From SVTX01 sp045612105 (GTDB lineage: Bacteria; Bacillota; Clostridia; Oscillospirales; CAG-272): 64,000 nt of DNA. Positions 35,440 to 43,794 of the stretch are shown here, piece after piece; within the stretch, counting starts at the first letter, position 1, and the number at the start of each line of letters is the position of its first letter. The notes below the pieces were generated by a model. It had not been told where the DNA came from. It did no database searches and worked only from the letters and a program-made list of their open reading frames with translations. The DNA lies in assembly GCA_045612105.1 (NCBI GenBank), contig JAZKYL010000113.1:124001-188000 (forward strand), given 5' to 3'. The position numbers and the translations under genes were made by a program.

Positions 35440-35886
35440 TCAGTTATCGTTCTCGATGTCGGTAAGCAGATCGACTCTTGTCTGATGTCTGCCGCCTTCA
35501 AATTCAGTATCAACGAAAAGGTCAACCATATCACACGCAAGACCGGGACCAACAACTCTACCACCCATACAAAGAACGTTTGCATTATTGTGCATTCTGG
35601 TCATTCTTGCTGAAAAGGTGTCGGAGCAGCAAGCGGCACGGATACCGTTGTGCTTGTTTGCCGCGATAGAAATGCCGATTCCCGTACCGCAAACAAGAAT
35701 TCCGCGCTCAAACTCGCCTGACTGGATTCTTTCGCATACCTTGCGAGCATAATCGGGATAGTTGCAGGAGTCGGTGGAATATGTTCCTACGTCGGTAACC
35801 TTAATTCCTTTTTTTTCAAGATGAGCAATGATTTCGTTCTTAAGCTCAAATCCACCGTGGTCGCAACCGATAATGATCTTTTCCAT
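35440..35886 (-). CDS. rpiB: Ribose-5-phosphate isomerase B
   Basis: A 148-residue RpiB/LacAB-fold isomerase. Seen: IIGCDHGGFELK, catalytic-Cys loop VCGTGIGISIAANK, and CCSDTFSARMTRMHNNANVL. It interconverts ribose-5-phosphate and ribulose-5-phosphate, feeding PRPP and the pentose pathway. It lies 27 bp downstream of tsaB and upstream of ispD. Confidence 0.96.
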   Translation of the reverse strand: MEKIIIGCDHGGFELKNEIIAHLEKKGIKVTDVGTYSTDSCNYPDYARKVCERIQSGEFERGILVCGTGIGISIAANKHNGIRAACCSDTFSARMTRMHNNANVLCMGGRVVGPGLACDMVDLFVDTEFEGGRHQTRVDLLTDIENDN

Positions 35887-35913
35887 AATATAATACCTCT
35901 TTTTTATTATTTT

Positions 35914-36612
35914 TTATTTAATTCCAAGCCTTTCGTTTCTCTCGCGTTCTGCCTGCGAGGGACGAAGGTATATTGGGACTATCTCACCGTCTGTAAGCGT
36001 TTGCCCCATATTGTATTTTTCAAAAGCACAGCAAGCTACGCTGTATGCGCTCTGTACTCTCATTCTTTCGGGCACGAAACCGATCTTTGTTTTCTTAAAT
36101 CCCTTTTCAGTGATCGAATAACCGTCGCCGACGAGATAGATCGGCTTTTCAACAGCCGAAAGCTCTTCGTCAAGCTCTTCAATAGATAACGCTCTGTCAT
36201 CGCATAGACGGATCAATACACCGTTTTTACACTCAAAGAGAGCATTGTAGACCTGATTTCGTCTTGCATTCATAACCGGGCAAATGATGCCATCAAATCC
36301 AATAAGATTATAAGCCAATGCCTCGAGAGTTGAAACCGAAACGCAGGGTTTATCCATTCCGTATGCAATACCTTTTACGGTAGCAACTCCGATTCGTACC
36401 CCGGTAAAGGATCCGGGACCTGTACTGCATGAGAAGCAATCGATCTCGTCAAGTTCTGTCTCGGAGATCTTTAATATTTGTTCAACCACGGGAAGAAGGG
36501 TCTGGGAATGTGTATTTCCTGTATTCACTGTCATCTCAGCAATGAGCTTTTTGTCATCGCAGATCGCGGCGGTGCAGACCTCTGCAGTGGTATCAAGTGC
36601 TAATATCTTCAT
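35914..36612 (-). CDS. tsaB: tRNA threonylcarbamoyladenosine biosynthesis protein TsaB
   Basis: A 232-residue ASKHA-fold protein, partner of TsaD in t6A37 formation on ANN-decoding tRNAs. Seen: MKILALDTTAEVCTAAI, SCSTGPGSFTGVRIGVATVKG and CPVMNARRNQVYNALF. A TTG start at 36621 overlaps the tsaE stop, but the ATG at 36612 with GGAG upstream is the family start. It directly follows tsaE. Confidence 0.95.
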   Translation of the reverse strand: MKILALDTTAEVCTAAICDDKKLIAEMTVNTGNTHSQTLLPVVEQILKISETELDEIDCFSCSTGPGSFTGVRIGVATVKGIAYGMDKPCVSVSTLEALAYNLIGFDGIICPVMNARRNQVYNALFECKNGVLIRLCDDRALSIEELDEELSAVEKPIYLVGDGYSITEKGFKKTKIGFVPERMRVQSAYSVACCAFEKYNMGQTLTDGEIVPIYLRPSQAERERNERLGIK

Positions 36613-36617
36613 TATTA

Positions 36618-37100
36618 TCAAGCTCCAATAAGACTAATTGTAATATTTCTCTTATCTCCAAGATCTATCTTCTCGATCTCAACCTTGAGATAGCTGTCGG
36701 GAAGCGCATAGGGGATCATCTCGCACCATTCAGCGATACAAACGGCATCGGGACGGAGATAGTCGTAAAAACCGATAGAATACAGGTCGTCCTCGTCGGC
36801 AATACGGTACATATCAAAGTGGTAGACCCTTTTGATGCCGCCCACAGGTAATTTGCATTTGTATTCGTTTACAAGAGCAAACGTAGGGGATTTTACGGTA
36901 TATCCTTGACAGATCTCAGAGCAAAATCCTTGCACGAATGCGGTCTTGCCCACTCCAAGATCACCGTACATTGCTACAAATCTTGGAAGACTCTCGTCAC
37001 TTGTTATAGCTTCAGCCAATAAGTGACCCAATGCCTCGGTTGCGTCGGAGTTCTCAGTAACAGTGACTAATGGTAGATTCATATTCTTATTCATCTGCAC
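36618..37100 (-). CDS. tsaE: tRNA threonylcarbamoyladenosine biosynthesis ATPase TsaE
   Basis: A 160-residue P-loop ATPase of the t6A complex. Seen: Walker A GDLGVGKTAFVQGF, SPTFALVNEY, HFDMYRIADEDDLYSIGF and a CIAEWCEM segment. The outermost start is GTG at 37100, overlapping the regulator gene by 14 bp; ATG at 37094 or 37082 are alternatives, and no strong Shine-Dalgarno distinguishes them. Confidence 0.95.
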   Translation of the reverse strand: MQMNKNMNLPLVTVTENSDATEALGHLLAEAITSDESLPRFVAMYGDLGVGKTAFVQGFCSEICQGYTVKSPTFALVNEYKCKLPVGGIKRVYHFDMYRIADEDDLYSIGFYDYLRPDAVCIAEWCEMIPYALPDSYLKVEIEKIDLGDKRNITISLIGA

Positions 37101-38193
37101 TATTTTCCATTGATTCTACAGCGGCGATAAATCTCACGTCGTTGCGTATAGGTGCCCAGATACGGTTAGAGAATCGACCGCGAAGAAGCTTTTCACAAAG
37201 AGTTAAGGTCTCAACACCATCACGTTTTTCGGTATTATAATCAATAGTATTCAGAAGAACAGATTCATACTTTGCAGTTTCAGGCAGGGAATCAAACGCG
37301 ATAGCATAATGTGCCATTTTCTCAACGCATTTGATCGCGTTTTCTCTGTCACCCTTTACAAGATAATTAAGCGCGAGCTGGCGGTATGAATTGGCAAGTC
37401 TATCATTATAATACAAATAATTACCGTCAAAGATCAACTCAAAAAGCTTTACACCCTTTTCAAGTATCTCTATCTTTTGATCAATGGAGTAATGGTCTCC
37501 CGAAATATCCGGAACACAAGCAATATTGTAAAAATGCCACCACATACTGTCCGCAAACTCCATAATATTAGTTTGCGCCTGATTGAAGGCTATATCACCG
37601 GTAAGCACAGTCGCTTTTACGATCTCCTTACTGTAATCCATAGAGTGAAGCTTTTCGGCAATGTCCATAGCTAACTGATCGTTACCGAGCTGATGAGAAT
37701 ATATGTCGCAAAGAGTCTTTTTAGTCTCATCGCGTATTTCATCATCAGTACAAAACTCAAGAATGTGATTGCAAAGAGAAACAGCCTCAATAAGATCGTT
37801 CTTTCGGGGCTTGCCTTCAGCCGAAATTGCCGAAAGGGTCTTGGCAAGCTCAAGTTGGATCTCGTAAGAAGAGGGAATATCCGCATAGGCTTCTCTGAGC
37901 AGAGCAAGGCACTCACCAAGCTTTTCATTCGAAGCAAGAATATCAGCTTGCTCTATATAATCCTTGATCTTAGCTTCTTTTTGAACGCTGTCGTAACACA
38001 GCAGCTCATCCATTCCGACACCGAAAAAGTCCGCGATCTGGGGTAAAGACTCTATATCGGGATAGCAGATTTCCGATTCCCAGCGGGAAACCGCCTGAGG
38101 AGTAACTCCGAGGTATGCCGCAAGCTTGTCCTGCGTAACGTCATTGTTTTTCCTCAAAAGTCGTATTTTTTGACCAATTTTAATTTCTGTCAT
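37087..38193 (-). CDS. XRE family regulator with a TPR-like C-terminal domain
   Basis: A 368-residue protein. Residues 1-65 are a Cro/CI-type helix-turn-helix (IGQKIRLLRKNNDVTQDKLA, then VTPQAVSRWESE). The rest is alpha-helical with repeated LxLxxAY/ELA patterns typical of tetratricopeptide-type sensor domains. Such regulators often respond to peptides or to stress signals. It precedes and overlaps tsaE, so it shares the transcript, but a functional link to t6A is not evident. Confidence 0.88.
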   Translation of the reverse strand: MTEIKIGQKIRLLRKNNDVTQDKLAAYLGVTPQAVSRWESEICYPDIESLPQIADFFGVGMDELLCYDSVQKEAKIKDYIEQADILASNEKLGECLALLREAYADIPSSYEIQLELAKTLSAISAEGKPRKNDLIEAVSLCNHILEFCTDDEIRDETKKTLCDIYSHQLGNDQLAMDIAEKLHSMDYSKEIVKATVLTGDIAFNQAQTNIMEFADSMWWHFYNIACVPDISGDHYSIDQKIEILEKGVKLFELIFDGNYLYYNDRLANSYRQLALNYLVKGDRENAIKCVEKMAHYAIAFDSLPETAKYESVLLNTIDYNTEKRDGVETLTLCEKLLRGRFSNRIWAPIRNDVRFIAAVESMENSADE

Positions 38194-38337
38194 TTTAATC
38201 CAAACCTTTCATAAATATGATAAATCTGCAATTATACATAATACATTATATATCAAATAATAGCGAATGTCAATATTTAATTTACAAAAAGCAACCGATT
38301 GTTTAAAAAATATTTTTAAGAAAAATCAAAAACCCTC

Positions 38338-38366
38338 TTTACTTTCGCGCAATAAAGTGGTAGAAT
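38338..38366 (+). promoter_or_regulatory. Sigma-A promoter of the yerC operon
   Basis: TTTACT, 17-bp spacer, TAGAAT, about 100 bp ahead of the yerC start. Confidence 0.6.
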
Positions 38367-38464
38367 AATATAGGTAAATATTTTGACGAAAAATATACCG
38401 ATATCGCATGCCCCTTTTCGACCTTAAAAAAAAATCAACATTAAATTAAAAAAAGAGGTAAAAA

Positions 38465-38770
38465 ATGAAAAGAGATCACGACGAAAACATCGAATTTCTT
38501 TACAGAAGTATCGTTTCTATCGAAAATCCCGAAGATTGCAAAAGCTTTTTCGAGGATATCTGCACCAAGAGTGAGATACTCGAAATGTCCAGAAGACTTA
38601 AGGCAGCAAAAATGCTCAGCGAGGGAATAGTCTACGCTGAAATCGCCGCTCAGACCGGACTCAGCACCGCCACCATCAGCCGTGTTAATCATTGCTTGAA
38701 ATACGGTAGCGAGGGATATCTGAAGGTTCTTGAAAAAATGAAGCTTGAAGATAAAAAACTTTTGAAATAA
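38465..38770 (+). CDS. YerC/YecD family TrpR-related DNA-binding protein
   Basis: A 101-residue all-helical protein. Seen: FFEDICTKSEILEMSRRLKAAKML and the helix-turn-helix YAEIAAQTGLSTATISRVNHCL, the YerC/TrpR-like family. Members are putative repressors of unknown ligand in Firmicutes. AGAGG site ahead of the ATG. First gene of a rightward cluster. Confidence 0.93.
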   Translation: MKRDHDENIEFLYRSIVSIENPEDCKSFFEDICTKSEILEMSRRLKAAKMLSEGIVYAEIAAQTGLSTATISRVNHCLKYGSEGYLKVLEKMKLEDKKLLK

Positions 38771-38789
38771 TTAGTGAAAGGGATTTTAT

Positions 38790-39560
38790 ATGCCCGCATA
38801 CGATTCAATAGCATCGGTATACGATAACATAAACTCAGAGATAGACTATTCCGCTTGGGCGGATTTTATCGAGGATTGCTTTAAAAAGCATTTGTCTAAC
38901 AAGCCCGAATTAGTTTTTGACCTTGCCTGCGGAACAGGAAGTATGACCCTTGAATTGGCATCACGCGGCTACGATATGATAGGTGCGGACCTCAGCGAGG
39001 ATATGCTCACAGAGGCGATGGACAAGGCTTATGACAAGGGTATTGAGGGAGTTCTGTTTTTAAGACAGGATATGCGTTCTTTCGAGCTTTACGGCACGGT
39101 GGGAGCTATCACGTGCTGTCTTGACAGCGTCAACTATCTTACCGAAGTCGGCGACCTTGAAAAATGCTTCAAATGCGTACACAACTATCTCGACCCCGAC
39201 GGACTTTTCATTTTCGACGTAAATACACCCCATAAATTCGAAAACATATACGGTAATCAGCATTACATCTTTGAGGACAAGAATTCTTATGGGGAAAATG
39301 TTTATTGCGGTTGGCAAAACGATTACGACGAGGAAACGAAGCTCTGCAATTTCTATCTTTCGGTATTTACCGAGGAAGAAGACGGCAGATTTTCTCGTGC
39401 TGACGAGGTACAGACCGAACGTTGTTATTCGAAGGAAGAATTAACGGATAATCTGAAAATTTGCGGATTTGAGGTCATCGGATTTTACGGCGATTACAAG
39501 TTTTCTGCTCCCGAAAATGATTGTGAACGGTGGTATATCGTTGCAAGGGCAAAAAAATAA
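38790..39560 (+). CDS. Class I SAM-dependent methyltransferase
   Basis: A 256-residue Rossmann-fold methyltransferase. Seen: YDSIASVYDNI at the start, the SAM-binding motif I VFDLACGTGSMTLELA, and an acidic motif II GADLSEDML. The C-terminal half has a FDVNTPHKFENIYGNQ segment common to this uncharacterised small-molecule methyltransferase group. Substrate unknown. Lies 19 bp after yerC. Confidence 0.92.
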   Translation: MPAYDSIASVYDNINSEIDYSAWADFIEDCFKKHLSNKPELVFDLACGTGSMTLELASRGYDMIGADLSEDMLTEAMDKAYDKGIEGVLFLRQDMRSFELYGTVGAITCCLDSVNYLTEVGDLEKCFKCVHNYLDPDGLFIFDVNTPHKFENIYGNQHYIFEDKNSYGENVYCGWQNDYDEETKLCNFYLSVFTEEEDGRFSRADEVQTERCYSKEELTDNLKICGFEVIGFYGDYKFSAPENDCERWYIVARAKK

Positions 39561-39585
39561 CAGCACTACAAATTTAGGAGAAAAA

Positions 39586-40464
39586 ATGGCACAGTCTAAA
39601 ATTTTGCGCGCTATGACCAGTGATGGCAGCGCAAGAATACACGTAATAAATTCGACAGAGATAGTTAATAAGGCTATCGGTTATCACAACACATCCGCAA
39701 CGGCAACAGCTACACTCGGAAGACTTTTGACGGTTACGTCTATGATGGGATGTATGCTCGGCGACAAGGAGGACACCATCACCGTTTCTCTCAACGGCGA
39801 CGGTCCTGCGGGTAGAGTGCTTGCGGTCAGCGATTATATCGGAAACGTACGCGGATACATTCAGAATCCATCGGTTGATATTCCTCTTAAGCCTAACGGT
39901 AAGCTTGACGTAAGCGGAGCTGTGGGCAAGGGATTTCTCAATCTTATCAAGGATATGGGATCCGCAGAGCCTTACAATGGCTCTATCGAGCTGGTTTCGG
40001 GCGAGATCGCGGAAGATATCGCTTCCTATTACGCGCAAAGTGAACAGGTACCCACTGTTTGCGCTCTTGGTGTACTTGTTGATACCGATCTCTCCTGCAA
40101 AGCCGCAGGAGGTATCATAATTCAGCTTCTTCCTTTTGCAGATGATGAAACTGTTACTAAGATCGAGAAGAATATTCCTTTTCTCTCAAACGTTTCCAGA
40201 CTCTTTGATAAGGGTATGAGCAACGAAGAAATTGCTGCATTAGCTCTTCAGGATATCGAATACGACCTTTTTGACGAGATCGACGTTGATTACCTCTGCA
40301 CCTGCTCGAGAGAACGTATGGAGAAAGCTATGAAATCTATCGACCCCAAGGATCTTCGCAAAATGTTCGATGAGCAGATTGCTGAAGGAAAGCCCGAGGA
40401 GCTTGAGATCCAGTGTAGATTCTGTAATTCAAAATACACATTTAAACCTGAGGATTTGATATAA
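39586..40464 (+). CDS. hslO: Redox-regulated chaperone Hsp33
   Basis: A 292-residue Hsp33. Seen: the N-terminal substrate-binding domain (LRAMTSDGSARIHVI, GPAGRVLAVSDYIGNVRGY), and the C-terminal redox switch with all four zinc Cys (Cys238, Cys240, Cys277, Cys280). Oxidation releases zinc and activates holdase activity. An in-frame extension back to 39469 overlaps the methyltransferase; TAGGAG before ATG 39586 sets the start. Confidence 0.96.
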   Translation: MAQSKILRAMTSDGSARIHVINSTEIVNKAIGYHNTSATATATLGRLLTVTSMMGCMLGDKEDTITVSLNGDGPAGRVLAVSDYIGNVRGYIQNPSVDIPLKPNGKLDVSGAVGKGFLNLIKDMGSAEPYNGSIELVSGEIAEDIASYYAQSEQVPTVCALGVLVDTDLSCKAAGGIIIQLLPFADDETVTKIEKNIPFLSNVSRLFDKGMSNEEIAALALQDIEYDLFDEIDVDYLCTCSRERMEKAMKSIDPKDLRKMFDEQIAEGKPEELEIQCRFCNSKYTFKPEDLI

Positions 40465-40504
40465 TTCATCAATCGCAAATCAACTGATCAGGAGGAATAA
40501 GTAT

Positions 40505-41251
40505 ATGGAATTTCAAAACAAAACCGCTTTAATAACAGGCGGCGCATCGGGTATTGGTTTTCTGACCGCAAAATGCATGGCAAAAGAAGGCGCGAACGTG
40601 CTTTTGGTTGATATCAATGAAACCGCTCTTATCGAAAAAGCCGCAGAGATCAATGCAGATGGTGTCGGTAAGGCTGAATATGCGGTTTGCGACGTAAGAG
40701 AATACGACCAGGTCGTTTCCGCTACCGACAGAGCGGTTGAAAAGTTTGGAAGACTTGACATACTCATAAACTGTGCCGGAGGCTGTGAGCGTCGTTGCAA
40801 CAATTACGAGGGTGATTGGCTTGATATGCCTTCCGAGATCTTTGATTGGGGCGTTGACGTTAATCTGAAGGGACCCTACTATTTCTCCCAAGCGGCTATG
40901 CGCCATATGGTCAAGCAAAAAAGCGGAGTAATTATTTATTTAGGCTCGATCTGCGGAGAAGAAGCGGCACTTTCTATGGCTTATGCGGTTTCCAAGGCGG
41001 GACTTATGAACGCTCTTGTAAAATCTGTCGCTCAATACGGTGCTCGCCACAACGTAAGAGCCGTTTGCGTCAGCCCTGGTCCCGTGCTTACTCGCGAGGC
41101 TATGGGCAAGCTGAGAACTCTTGTAGGCAGAGCGGCAGAAACACAGGAAATCGTTGATTTCATTATGTATATGGCATCGGATAAAGCAGCCTTTATTACA
41201 GGAAGCAACCATCTTATCGACGGCGGAAGAATCGCTATGACAAGAGGATAA
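40505..41251 (+). CDS. Short-chain dehydrogenase/reductase
   Basis: A 248-residue SDR. Seen: TGGASGIGFLTA cofactor loop, INCAGG, catalytic YAVSK (Tyr160, Lys164), and the C-terminal FITGSNHLIDGG typical of classical SDRs. An Asp after beta-2 (LLVDINE) suggests NAD preference. It precedes by 25 bp a TIM-barrel sugar epimerase-like gene, suggesting a sugar or polyol oxidation/isomerisation pair (inference). Confidence 0.92.
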   Translation: MEFQNKTALITGGASGIGFLTAKCMAKEGANVLLVDINETALIEKAAEINADGVGKAEYAVCDVREYDQVVSATDRAVEKFGRLDILINCAGGCERRCNNYEGDWLDMPSEIFDWGVDVNLKGPYYFSQAAMRHMVKQKSGVIIYLGSICGEEAALSMAYAVSKAGLMNALVKSVAQYGARHNVRAVCVSPGPVLTREAMGKLRTLVGRAAETQEIVDFIMYMASDKAAFITGSNHLIDGGRIAMTRG

Positions 41252-41276
41252 TTAACATCAAACGGAGGACAAAAAT

Positions 41277-42149
41277 ATGATTTATTCAACCACACTTGAC
41301 GTTTTAGCAACAACCTTTGGCAGAGGTAAGGGAATTGAGATAATCGCAGACGCAGGATTTCCCGCAATCGACTTTTCAATGTTCCGTGACCTTGATTTCG
41401 CTTTTGCGGATAACTGGAAGGAAAACACCCTCTTATTCAAAAATATTGCCGACTCGCGCGGGGTTATCTTCAATCAGGCTCACGCTCCTTTCGGCGGCGG
41501 TTGGGAAAAGTACACCAAGGAGACGGCACCTATGTTTCCTCGTCTCTTTGAGGTCTGCGCTCTTCTCGGTATAAAGAATATAATTGTTCACCCCATCCAA
41601 AAGGTTCCTTATCTCGGACGAGAAGAAGAAATGTTCGAGATAAATATGGAATTTTACAATTCCTTGGCACCTCACGCAAAGAATTGCGGCGTTAAGATCG
41701 CAATCGAGAATATGTGGCAGAACAGACCGGTCACCGGATACATATGCGACTGTGTTTGCGCAGATCCCCGAGAGCTTAACCGCTATTATGACTCATTGAA
41801 CGATCCCGAGGCATTTACCGTTTGTCTCGACCTCGGTCACGTAGCACTTTGCGGCAGAGAGCCTCAGGATGCTATCAGAACCATCGGTCATGACCGTCTC
41901 GGTTGTCTCCACGTACACGACGTTGACTACGTAAAGGATCTTCACACCCTCCCCGGAAGTGCAAGAATCAACTGGGATGCGGTTTGCCATGCACTGGCAG
42001 ACGTTGATTATAAGGGCGACTTCACACTTGAAGCTGACAACTTCCTGCTTAAATACGATCCCGAATTTCGTCCTACTGCAACGAGATTTATGGCAGACGT
42101 TTGTAAGCATCTGACCGGTAAGATCGAGGCTTACAAGGCGGCGAAATAA
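41277..42149 (+). CDS. Sugar phosphate isomerase/epimerase family TIM-barrel protein
   Basis: A 290-residue xylose-isomerase-like (AP endonuclease 2 fold) protein. Seen: the metal-ligand Glu in VKIAIENMW, the DLGHVALCG and LHVHDVDYV His/Asp sites and FTLEADNFLL Glu, the standard metal cluster. Members are isomerases, epimerases or dehydratases of sugars and inositols. Likely co-transcribed with the upstream SDR and ends at a hairpin terminator. Confidence 0.9.
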   Translation: MIYSTTLDVLATTFGRGKGIEIIADAGFPAIDFSMFRDLDFAFADNWKENTLLFKNIADSRGVIFNQAHAPFGGGWEKYTKETAPMFPRLFEVCALLGIKNIIVHPIQKVPYLGREEEMFEINMEFYNSLAPHAKNCGVKIAIENMWQNRPVTGYICDCVCADPRELNRYYDSLNDPEAFTVCLDLGHVALCGREPQDAIRTIGHDRLGCLHVHDVDYVKDLHTLPGSARINWDAVCHALADVDYKGDFTLEADNFLLKYDPEFRPTATRFMADVCKHLTGKIEAYKAAK

Positions 42150-42166
42150 TAGTTATACATAAAATT

Positions 42167-42197
42167 AGGGCTCTCCAACAGGAGAGCCCTTGTTGTT
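42167..42197. terminator. Bidirectional rho-independent terminator
   Basis: AGGGCTCTCC pairs with GGAGAGCCCT around AACA, between convergent genes. Confidence 0.85.
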
Positions 42198-42200
42198 AAA

Positions 42201-42764
42201 TTATACGTATTGTTTTTTGACTAACCTTTGCAGAAGCTCTTTCAAAGGGAAGATCAAAAGCCCTGCAACGAGATTTCCTATGCCATGTATAATGTCAAAG
42301 GGAATTCCGGCGATTATCCAGGCTACCAATCCGTCAAAATCAAGGCCGAACATTAGTGCCTCTGCCGGGGCATACAAGATTCCGTATGCAAAGCCGTGTA
42401 TGCTGCATAGCAATGGATATACTACGCAAGCGAGCCATTTTGGCATATTCTTCGGCAAGATCATAGCTATCGCCCAAAGAATAGTCCAAATATAAAGGTA
42501 GGGAACCCACCAAAGATTGAAGCCGCCGTAGAGTCCGATCAACAAAACGTTGATATATATGGGAATCAGTGCTTTTGCGCGAAAAACCAAGGTGTAGGTT
42601 ATGGTCAACATTCCGAGCAGGTGAACGTTTGGCAGAAATTCCATAACAACCTTTGAGCAGAACATCAGCGCGCCGAGCATTGCGAATACAACGATCTCCC
42701 ACACTCGTCTGCGCCATTTATCGCGTCCTCTTTTTCCGTTTTGCGAATTACTTTGTGTAGACAA
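42201..42764 (-). CDS. ECF transporter S component, probably cobalamin-specific
   Basis: A 187-residue membrane protein with a positively charged N-terminus and five to six hydrophobic helices (VFAMLGALMFCSKVVMEFLP, then LGMLTITYTLVF). It fits the small substrate-binding S subunits of ECF importers; the ATPases and T subunit are not in the window, so it would use a shared energising module. The start appears to be TTG at 42764, inside the end of the lipoprotein gene, with GGGAGAG about 8 bp upstream. The cobalamin riboswitch and DUF4430 partner point to vitamin B12 or a precursor as substrate (inference). Confidence 0.82.
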   Translation of the reverse strand: MSTQSNSQNGKRGRDKWRRRVWEIVVFAMLGALMFCSKVVMEFLPNVHLLGMLTITYTLVFRAKALIPIYINVLLIGLYGGFNLWWVPYLYIWTILWAIAMILPKNMPKWLACVVYPLLCSIHGFAYGILYAPAEALMFGLDFDGLVAWIIAGIPFDIIHGIGNLVAGLLIFPLKELLQRLVKKQYV

Positions 42765-43200
42765 ATCTGTAGCTCTCCCCGCCGTCGATCTTTTCTTCGT
42801 TTACACCATGGGACATCATAGTCTCACCCCCGTAAAAAGCCCAGTATGCCTGATCCTTTTCCCAGCTTGCTTCGATTCCGTTAAGTACGTTGAAAAAAGA
42901 AGCATCGTTGATAAGCTTATGTTCAAACATAGCTTCGCCAAGAGTTGCCTTGTCTGTTTTCAAGGTAATAGTAAGGCTTTTTCCTTCAGCCTCAACGGTA
43001 AGGGTAACCGTTTTGGCGCCTTCGCCAACAGTGGTGTTGGAAAGATGAGTAGCTGTTGTCCAAAGCCCCGTGGCTTCGAGCTTTTCGCCTTCAGCTAGGG
43101 TTTCAGCGGTTGTGTCTTCGTTTTTCTCGCAAGCAGCAATGCTGAAAATGCAAATCAAAGCAAGCATGAGCGCGAGAAGTGTCAATGTGATTCTTTTCAT
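42748..43200 (-). CDS. DUF4430 lipoprotein (transcobalamin-like domain)
   Basis: A 150-residue secreted lipoprotein. A hydrophobic signal ends in the lipobox IAAC near residue 24. The mature part has VTLTVEAEGKSLTITLKTDK, LGEAMFEHKLI and WAFYGGETMMSHGVNEEKIDGGE followed by YRFVYTK, the pattern of DUF4430, related to the C-terminal domain of transcobalamin. It may capture corrinoid outside the cell for the overlapping ECF S component. Control by the cobalamin riboswitch upstream supports this (inference). Confidence 0.88.
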   Translation of the reverse strand: MKRITLTLLALMLALICIFSIAACEKNEDTTAETLAEGEKLEATGLWTTATHLSNTTVGEGAKTVTLTVEAEGKSLTITLKTDKATLGEAMFEHKLINDASFFNVLNGIEASWEKDQAYWAFYGGETMMSHGVNEEKIDGGESYRFVYTK

Positions 43201-43240
43201 TTTGCGAATCCTTTCTTGTGTTTATTTTCACAAAAAGGAT

Positions 43241-43267
43241 AAAATAAAAGCGCCCTCCCGTGGGCGC
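43241..43267 (-). terminator. Leader terminator of the cobalamin riboswitch
   Basis: On the minus strand GCGCCC pairs with GGGCGC around ACGGGA-type loop, then TTTTATTTT. It lies between the aptamer and the DUF4430 start, as expected for a transcriptional off-switch. Confidence 0.85.
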
Positions 43268-43480
43268 AAAAAGGGAAGGCGACCCTGCTCAAGTCACCTA
43301 TTACCCATCTCCCCACGTTGCCCAAGAGACTTTTACAGGTCGCAGAACGATAAGCATTCCGACTTGATCGCTTACGTAGTAAGCAAAGATACGGTAATGG
43401 CTGTTGCCGCGGATTCCCACCGCCGTTTCCTTATCCCCGAGTAATACCGTCAAGCAGTATACCCGACAAAGAATTTACAT
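43268..43480 (-). ncRNA. Cobalamin riboswitch
   Basis: Transcript-sense leader with GGAAACGGCGGTGGGAATCC, GCGGCAACAGCC and, further 3', CAAGTCGGAATGC, the conserved cores of the cobalamin aptamer. A following stem pairs GCGACCTG with CAGGGTCGC and precedes an intrinsic terminator. Excess B12 should terminate the message before the uptake genes. Assigned by eye from core motifs; outer boundaries are approximate. Confidence 0.75.
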
Positions 43481-43515
43481 TCTATGAACTGCGTTTATTC
43501 TTTTTATGTATCTGT

Positions 43516-43544
43516 ATTATAACACGAAACTCTATAAAAATCAA
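43516..43544 (-). promoter_or_regulatory. Sigma-A promoter of the B12 uptake operon
   Basis: On the minus strand TTGATT, 17-bp spacer, TATAAT, which gives a leader of about 310 nt carrying the riboswitch. Confidence 0.75.
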
Positions 43545-43621
43545 TAATTTTTTCAAATTTATATAATTATTTTAATTTTATTTGTAAATCATATTGTAAT
43601 TACTCACACGGAGAACTTATA

Positions 43622-43732
43622 ATGACTACCGGTTGGAAGTATTATATGCAGAACGAGGTGCATCCCAACGCTAAAGGTTAGGATCTTTACGGCGAAGTAG
43701 TATATGCTTACGTAGAAAATGCTTTGAAATAA
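43622..43732 (+). pseudogene. C-terminal remnant of an SGNH/GDSL hydrolase
   Basis: A 36-codon frame reads WKYYMQNEVHPNAKG, then an in-frame TAG where a Tyr codon is expected, then DLYGEVVYAYVENALK and a normal stop. HPNAKGY followed by a helix is the block V (catalytic His) end of SGNH esterases. Everything N-terminal to this, including the catalytic Ser block, is missing. It is a dead fragment. The rest of 43481-43794 shows only the riboswitch promoter and a terminator. Confidence 0.7.
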
Positions 43733-43749
43733 GCTTTGCACAACTAAAA

Positions 43750-43786
43750 ATTTAGCCTCCCGAGACGACCTCGGGAGGCATTTTAC
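43750..43786 (-). terminator. Rho-independent terminator
   Basis: GCCTCCCGAG pairs with CTCGGGAGGC; on the minus strand AAATTTTT follows. It ends the 944-residue gene. Confidence 0.88.
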
Positions 43787-43794
43787 TTATTGAA

